Shown piece after piece: positions 62,329 through 64,000 of a stretch of DNA of 64,000 bases. The number at the start of each line of letters is the position of its first letter. Position 1 is the first letter of the stretch. The stretch comes from Chloroflexota bacterium (GTDB lineage Bacteria > Chloroflexota > UBA6077 > JACCZL01). Position numbers and translations under genes: made by a program. Below the pieces are notes generated by a model. The model saw only the letters and a program-made list of their open reading frames with translations. It searched no databases and was not told the origin of the DNA. The stretch spans positions 62,001 through 126,000 of the forward strand of contig JADZEM010000118.1 of the NCBI GenBank assembly GCA_020850535.1, given 5' to 3'.

Positions 62329-64000
62329 CTGCATCGCCTCCCCCGAGCGATCTCGTCACGCTCACGATCAACGGGCGTGAGGTGAAGGTGCCGAAGGGTA
62401 CGCTGGTCGTGGAAGCGGCCAAGACCGTCGGCATCGAGATCCCGATCTTCTGCTATCACCCCAAGCTGAAACCGGTCGGCGCGTGTCGGATGTGTCTCGT
62501 CGAGATCGAGAAGATGCCGCGCCTGCAGACGGCCTGCACCTCGCCGGTCGGCGAGGGGATGGTCGTCAACTCGGCCAGCCCGAACGTGATCGCGGCGCAG
62601 AACGGCGTCCTCGAACTGCTGCTGGCGAATCATCCGCTCGACTGCCCGATCTGCGACAAGGGCGGCGAGTGCCCGCTCCAGGACAACACCTTCAAGTTCG
62701 GCCTCGGCGCGAGCCGATTCACCGAGGAGAAGCGGCAGAAGGACAAGGCGTACATCCTGTCTGACCGCATCGTGCTGGACCGCGAGCGGTGCATCATGTG
62801 CTACCGCTGTGTGCGCTTCCAGGCGGAGATCCCCGGCGACGAGGCGCTGGCCGCCGTCGACCGAGGCGGCTTCAGCGAGATCGGCGTGCTCGAAGGCGAC
62901 ACGTTCGACTCGCCGTTCAGCGGCAACACCATCGAGCTGTGCCCCGTCGGGGCGCTCACCAGCCGCCAGTACCGGTTCAAGTCTCGACCGTGGGACTTGC
63001 AGCGGACGCCGAGCATCTGCGCGGGCTGCTCGCTGGGCTGCAACACCGAGATCCACGCCCGCGACGGGCAGATCCTGCGCCTGTGGGGCCGAGACAACCC
63101 GGCCGTCAACGACGGCTGGCTTTCCGACCACGACCGCTTCGACACGTTGCCGCTGTTGCGCGACAAGCGCCTGGCGACCCCGCTGGTGCGCCAGGGCGGT
63201 CGGTTGCAGCCGGCATCCTGGGAGGCGGCGTACTCGCGCGCGGCTGAGCTGCTGAAGGGTGGCAACAGCGCCGCGCTCGCGTCGCCGAAGCTCACCAACG
63301 AGGCGATGTGGCTGGTGGCGGACGGCCTCCGAGCGGCGCTGCCCGGCCTGAGCGTCGGGTTCACCCCGCGGGCGGCTCCATCCTGGACCGTCACCGGCAA
63401 GGTGGCGGATCTGCCCTCATGCAAGACCATCGTCCTGGTCGGCTTCGATCCGTGGACGGAGGTCTCGGTGCTGGCGCTCTGGCTCCGCAAGGCGGTGGTC
63501 GGAGGCGGCACGCTGCTGGCCATCGGGCCGGACAACGGCCTCTACCGCGACACGGCTCACTGGCTGCGAGTGGCGGCCGGCGAGGAGATCGGCGTCGTCG
63601 AGAAGTTGCTGGCGGCCCACGAGGCCGGCACGCAGGCGGATCGGTTCGACGCCGTCACGGGGCGGCAGGCCAACGCTGGCACAGCCCCGACCGACAAGGC
63701 CATCGCAGCGGCTGCCGCCGCGGTCGGAACTGGCCCGGTCGCGTTCCTGGTCGGGGCGCGGCTCGCCGACGATGCCAAGGCGCGGGCGACGTTGGAGAAG
63801 CTGGCGGCGGCCCTGGGCGCCAACGCCGAGAGCGGGATGGTCGGCGCGCCGTCCACGACGGTGAACGGCCGGGGGGCGCTGAACCTCGCCGGCGACATCG
63901 TCGCTGCCGACCGCACGTCGGACGGCGCAGCGGGAAGGGCGGCGGGCGGCGCGTTCTCGACGGTGCTGCTGCTCGGCGACGAGGCGTGGCCCGCGACCGG
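62325..64000 (+). CDS. nuoG: NADH-quinone oxidoreductase subunit G (5' part, runs off the window)
   Basis: The first 558 codons of the large Fe-S subunit are present with no stop before the edge. Cluster ligands are C43, C54, C57, C71 ([2Fe-2S] N1b); H103, C107, C110, C116 (N5, with its His ligand); the following CIMCYRC and late CPVG (N4); and a further CAGCSLGC four-cysteine site near 227-235, beginning the molybdopterin-oxidoreductase-like domain that is catalytically empty in complex I. The extra CxxCxxxC cluster (N7 type) is kept in only some bacteria. ATG 62325 overlaps nuoF (ATGA). Confidence 0.95.

Overview
The window is very GC-rich, densely coded DNA with few long gaps. Gene content and style (Opp/Dpp-type and CUT1 transporters with Tat/lipoprotein substrate-binding proteins carrying Ala/Pro/Lys linkers, TIM-barrel sugar isomerases, an enolase-superfamily dehydratase, bactofilin, a 14-subunit-type complex I operon beginning nuoABCDEFG) suggest a Chloroflexota bacterium, perhaps Thermomicrobia-like. 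This is inference from gene content; no rRNA or other phylogenetic marker is present.

Layout. (1) 1-6509: end of one DppC-like permease, then a complete peptide/opine-type ABC importer (lipoprotein, two permeases, two ATPases). (2) 6655-7479: uppP. (3) 7605-19409: a catabolic island. On the minus strand lie an Asp/Glu-racemase-family enzyme, a CUT1 sugar-type importer without its own ATPase, two TIM-barrel isomerase paralogs and two amidohydrolases, the last four genes translationally coupled. A divergent M24/creatinase-like protein and a GntR-FCD regulator follow. (4) 19433-20194: a CAT-anticodon tRNA (probably tRNA-Ile2) and a 686-bp gap holding a structured-RNA candidate ended by an intrinsic terminator. 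(5) 20195-32280: mixed genes (Crp/Fnr regulator, SH3 membrane protein, ABM monooxygenase, isomerase, GH26-like hydrolase, class III cyclase, glucarate-dehydratase-like enzyme, bactofilin, a 33-residue membrane microprotein, lipoprotein, transposase remnant, alpha/beta hydrolase). (6) 32384-38926: trehalose operon treY-malQ-treZ on the minus strand. (7) 39665-55088: an envelope-glycan island with a GT2-SDR fusion, a flippase-like membrane protein, a second SDR, three very large polytopic membrane proteins (two of them tandem paralogs of about 922 residues), a methyltransferase, a GT2 and a DegT aminotransferase. (8) 55154-57618: thiolase, VOC protein, MarR regulator. (9) 57915-64000: nuoA-nuoG, with nuoG running off the edge.

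The most unusual DNA is a family of four copies of a roughly 217-bp, MITE-like element (24880, 25107, 29777, 39056). It has 17-bp terminal inverted repeats, and two copies have visible 9-10-bp target duplications. Its palindromic 81-bp core lies in the opposite orientation, relative to the arms, in one copy. Other notable signals are three genes whose -10 box sits only 6-8 nt before a GTG start (probable leaderless mRNAs), a palindrome over the nuo promoter, an 18-bp perfect stem-loop inside the peptide-importer operon, and three catabolic-island enzymes that have lost expected metal ligands.

How the parts fit: the two importers and the catabolic island point to scavenging of small organic nitrogen and sugar-like compounds. 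The tre operon converts maltooligosaccharides to trehalose for storage or stress protection. The glycan island probably builds and exports a lipid-linked surface glycan, with uppP as a possible carrier-recycling partner. Complex I supplies respiration. All substrate assignments are inference.
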